64,000 bases of DNA from CAZHYV01 sp964537055 (GTDB lineage: Bacteria; Myxococcota_A; Polyangia; Palsa-1104; JAEUJZ01): NCBI GenBank assembly GCA_964537055.1, contig CAZHYV010000007.1:157947-221946 (forward strand). Direction: 5' to 3'. Each line of letters opens with the position of its first letter. The stretch's first letter is position 1. The position numbers and the translations under genes were made by a program. Positions 61,629 through 64,000 of the stretch are shown here, piece after piece. The notes under the pieces are model-generated. The model was not told the DNA's origin and searched no databases. It saw nothing but the letters and a program-made list of their open reading frames with translations.

Positions 61629-61982
61629 ATGCGAAGATTTATTGGTGTGTGTATATCGTTCGGGTTTCTTTTTGCATGTAATCGAGCAGCTGAGAGAAAA
61701 GTGCTTGGTGGTATAGACGGCGAGGCCTACTGTAAGGCGAAGGGGGCGGTGCATGCCTCCTGGAAACAGACTCCAGGTCAGTTCGAAGGAAAGAAGACCT
61801 GGGGCTGTGAGTCGTCAGATGGCTCCTGGCAGCCCTTCTCAATCGGGGTAGCGTGTACGCAGCAATATAAGACGACTGCCCATGCTGAACAAGAACGTCC
61901 TGATGATCCACTCTCCTGGGTTTGCGTAGAGGGCGCTTACGTAGGAGATCCAAAACCTTTCTGGAACCGCGCAAATTTTTAG
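61629..61982 (+). CDS. Small lipoprotein, unknown
   Basis: 117 residues from MRRFIGVCIS; lipobox FLFAC17. The rest has four more cysteines (YCKAKG, WGCESS, VACTQQ, WVCVEG), suggesting two disulfides, and a tryptophan-rich pattern. A longer start at 61578 adds an unlikely extension. It is divergent from the WD40 lipoprotein and followed by the M16 gene; no family recognised. Confidence 0.6.
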   Translation: MRRFIGVCISFGFLFACNRAAERKVLGGIDGEAYCKAKGAVHASWKQTPGQFEGKKTWGCESSDGSWQPFSIGVACTQQYKTTAHAEQERPDDPLSWVCVEGAYVGDPKPFWNRANF

Positions 61983-62083
61983 ACTCGCTTCTTTCTACCA
62001 GGCAACCTACCTGGGAAAATCGGGAAGACCTACTACCCAGGAAGAAAGGGCATTGCCTTTCCAACACGAATTAAAGTAGAATT

Positions 62084-62102
62084 GGCTCCTTTTAAAGGAG
62101 CC
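62084..62102 (+). promoter_or_regulatory. Palindrome overlapping the M16 ribosome-binding site
   Basis: GGCTCCTTT-T-AAAGGAGCC is a perfect inverted repeat. The AAAGGAG arm is the Shine-Dalgarno sequence of the next gene, whose ATG is at 62105, so the RNA hairpin would hide it. Confidence 0.5.
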
Positions 62103-62104
62103 CG

Positions 62105-63421
62105 ATGCCTACCTTCCTGCTAGAAGAAGACCACAATCTTCCCCTCTGCCGCATCCAGCTAACGCTTCGCACTGGCTCAAGCAAAGACGAGCCCAGCCAA
62201 GGTCGCCCTGTAGGTTTATGCCACTTTGCCACAGAACTTATGCGACGAGGGGCGGGAGGAAGGTCAAGGGCCGAGCTCGATGCAGAGCTTGATCGGCTTG
62301 GCGCTAGCTTACATGCGTTATGCAGCCACGATTCGGTTACGTTTGATCTCATCACTCTCAAAGAGAAGCTTCCGGAAGCCATTCCCCTTTTGGCTGATGT
62401 GACGTTAAAACCTCATTTTGAAAGACAAGAGGCTTCCCTTCTCCAACGCGAGATTACCGCTGGCCTGGATGAGCTTCGTGACAATGATAATGCCTTAGTC
62501 GGCCGCTTTTTTTCAAAAGCTCTTTATGGTAACCACCCGTATGGGAATCCAATCGAGGGAACCTCAGAGAGTGTGAAGCAGCTTACCCCAGAAATGGCTC
62601 GTGCCTGGCATCAGACTTACGTCTCGTCAGAAAACCTCATTTTTGGTGCTGCAGGGGACCTTACGCGAGCAGAATTTCAAGACCTGTTCTCTCGACACTT
62701 TTCTTCGCTCCCAAGAGGACAGAGGCAGGACACACCCATTCTAGTAACTCCACCTTCCCCGAAGCAAAAAAAGATCCTTTTGGTTGACAAGCCAGCGCGC
62801 ACTCAATCCCAAATTCTGATGGGACAAGTGGCCCCAAAATGGAGCGACCCCGCCTGGCTTCCCCTTATCATCGCCACAACAGCCTTTGGTGGAACATTTA
62901 CCGCACGGCTTATGGACGAGGTCCGCGTCAAGCGAGGCCTCTCATACGGAGCTTCTGCCTATGTAGGAAAAGGACGGGAAGCGCATGGGTTTGTGATCCA
63001 TGTCTTTCCTTCCGCCGAGCAAACGATGGAGACGATGGAGCTGGTGTTTCGGCTTTACAAAGAGTGGATCTCGAATTTGAGTCAGGATGAGATTGATTTT
63101 GCTAAAAGTTACCTGAGCAAAAGTTACGCTTTTAGTATCCAAACCCCTGAAGCTCGGTTACGCCGGAAAACCCAACTTGAACTATGTGGGATACCCCTGG
63201 AATATCTTGATGAATTCCCAACCATGGTCAAGAACGTCCCCGACCAGCAAATCCAGGATGTGCTAAGAACGACCCTTCATCCAGAGAGTCTGCTTACAGT
63301 ACTGGTTGCAACCGCAGATGTACTCGAACCTCAGCTTCGAAAGTGGACCCAAGGACTTGTGGATGCTCCACCCGAGATTCAGGTGCTACCTTACAAGCAT
63401 GAGGGGGATGGGATTCAATAG
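62105..63421 (+). CDS. M16 (insulinase) family protein lacking the zinc motif
   Basis: 438 residues with the two-domain M16 layout. The N-terminal position of the HxxEH zinc motif reads GLCHFATELMRRGAGG, which lacks the second histidine and keeps only H40 and E44, so catalysis is unlikely. The C-terminal R/Y pair, which completes the active site of the partner, is present in DEVRVKRGLSYGASAY near residue 278. In M16B pairs one subunit has HxxEH and the other R/Y; this is the R/Y type. No HxxEH partner lies next to it within the window. Confidence 0.85.
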   Translation: MPTFLLEEDHNLPLCRIQLTLRTGSSKDEPSQGRPVGLCHFATELMRRGAGGRSRAELDAELDRLGASLHALCSHDSVTFDLITLKEKLPEAIPLLADVTLKPHFERQEASLLQREITAGLDELRDNDNALVGRFFSKALYGNHPYGNPIEGTSESVKQLTPEMARAWHQTYVSSENLIFGAAGDLTRAEFQDLFSRHFSSLPRGQRQDTPILVTPPSPKQKKILLVDKPARTQSQILMGQVAPKWSDPAWLPLIIATTAFGGTFTARLMDEVRVKRGLSYGASAYVGKGREAHGFVIHVFPSAEQTMETMELVFRLYKEWISNLSQDEIDFAKSYLSKSYAFSIQTPEARLRRKTQLELCGIPLEYLDEFPTMVKNVPDQQIQDVLRTTLHPESLLTVLVATADVLEPQLRKWTQGLVDAPPEIQVLPYKHEGDGIQ

Positions 63422-63426
63422 AAATA

Positions 63427-63852
63427 CTACTTCTTTTTATTTTTTCCATCTAACTTTCGTTCGGTTTTTTGAAGCTGATGGGCGATCTCTTGGCGAGCCC
63501 TAACAATTTTTACTGAAGTTTGGCTATTAAATTTCCAAAAGTTCGCTTTGTGGCGACCTGTCCGCGAAGAGACCTCTGGTCTTTTAGGCTTAGCATCAAA
63601 CGATTCGATTAGGGCTTTTTCACAAATTGTAATCTCGTCCTCTAATTCAATGTATGCTCTCGGGTTAAGACGAGTTGTATTGGGAGATAAAACCTTAGTC
63701 ACTTTACATGAGACATCAAAGTCTACCCAATACCCATGAAGACTTTTGCCATCCTTTGTGCGGCTTAGTGCAGGGTATCTCCTCCATGGGTCTCGGGAAG
63801 AACCCTCTATCCTTTCACCCTCGATAGCTTCTCCATCACGGACACATTTCAT
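63427..63852 (-). CDS. Hypothetical basic protein
   Basis: 141 residues, not recognised. The N-terminal half has beta-type pattern (YWVDFDVSCKVTKVL, PRAYIELEDEITICEKAL) and the C-terminal third is strongly basic (VRARQEIAHQLQKTERKLDGKNKKK). The start has only a weak ribosome-binding site (GGAT). It ends six bases from the M16 stop. Possible nucleic-acid or partner-protein binding is only suggested by charge. Confidence 0.5.
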   Translation of the reverse strand: MKCVRDGEAIEGERIEGSSRDPWRRYPALSRTKDGKSLHGYWVDFDVSCKVTKVLSPNTTRLNPRAYIELEDEITICEKALIESFDAKPKRPEVSSRTGRHKANFWKFNSQTSVKIVRARQEIAHQLQKTERKLDGKNKKK

Positions 63853-63947
63853 ACCGTTTGATCCAAAGCCAATTTTGTACCATGACCTTCCATAAACGTC
63901 TTGAAGTTAGAACCTTTAGAACCTAGCGAACGAGCCTTGTCTAAAAG

Positions 63948-64000
63948 TGGAGTGCGCCCCTAGAACTGGACAGTTTTCGTAAGATTTGAAAGTGGGTGGT
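63948..64000 (+). mobile_element. Possible IS3-family (IS150-type) end, cut by the window edge
   Basis: The string TGGAGTGCGCCCCTAGAACT followed by GGACAGTTTTCG resembles the terminal inverted repeats of IS150-group elements (form TGxAGTGxxCCCCxAAAxxT-GGACAxTTTT). The element, if real, continues beyond 64000. No second copy was seen here. Confidence 0.3.

Overview
The window looks like chromosomal DNA of a free-standing or host-associated Gram-negative bacterium of moderate to low GC content. The gene complement is bacterial housekeeping plus lipoproteins and predicted outer-membrane beta-barrels. Several features point to the old 'delta-proteobacterial' groups, with Myxococcota or Bdellovibrionota the likeliest. 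These are a short rho without N-terminal extension, a stand-alone Fis-type helix-turn-helix protein, WD40 and FG-GAP repeat lipoproteins, an FHA-GGDEF protein, ETF plus thiolase, and a classical men pathway. The taxonomic guess is inference; a 16S or marker-gene search would settle it. Genes alternate strand often and true operons are short.

Layout. 0.3-2.3 kb: dnaK with a terminator. 2.3-7 kb: an RlpA-like secreted protein, then the menaquinone operon menA-menC-menE on the minus strand. 7-8.7 kb: an M14 peptidase. 8.7-12.5 kb: an accessory island holding one 1000-residue HD plus Hsp90-type ATPase protein, flanked by non-coding DNA with hairpins and gene debris. 12.5-17 kb: an OPT oligopeptide transporter, an FHA-GGDEF cyclase and an EgtD-like methyltransferase. 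16.9-17.9 kb: prfB with a recognisable programmed +1 frameshift site. 18-26.3 kb: thiolase, rho, an ABC1/UbiB kinase, a Fis-like protein and etfBA. 26.4-33 kb: cold-shock protein, holA, rpsT, ahcY, a CPBP protease, a redoxin, a thioesterase, a flavin reductase and two small conserved-looking proteins. 33-37.7 kb: a large NADP-type isocitrate dehydrogenase, an FAD monooxygenase, a lipoprotein and a beta-barrel protein. 37.8-40.3 kb: a second accessory island with a vapBC toxin-antitoxin pair, gene debris and an orphan 437-residue protein. 40.3-50.4 kb: proS-rlmB, an AAA/PD-(D/E)XK protein, nfeD-SPFH, a DUF2690-like secreted protein, ribF-alaX and murC. 50.4-64 kb: a GAF histidine kinase, envelope proteins, an MFS transporter, tRNA-Pro(CGG), aspS, an AI-2E family permease, a WD40 lipoprotein, an M16 peptidase homologue, and what may be the end of an IS3-type element at the right edge.

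How the genes fit together. MenA, MenC, MenE and the hotdog thioesterase supply menaquinone steps. EtfAB, thiolase and the FAD enzymes point to fatty-acid or amino-acid oxidation feeding a quinone pool. The OPT transporter, M14 peptidase and M16 homologue suggest peptide use. The most unusual items are the HD-Hsp90 island, a RibF whose riboflavin-kinase half lacks its signature motif and carries a low-complexity insert, a similar charged insert in MenE, an M16 protein without the zinc motif, and a lipoprotein joining an HExxH motif to a calcium-type propeller. No CRISPR array, rRNA gene or complete prophage was seen.
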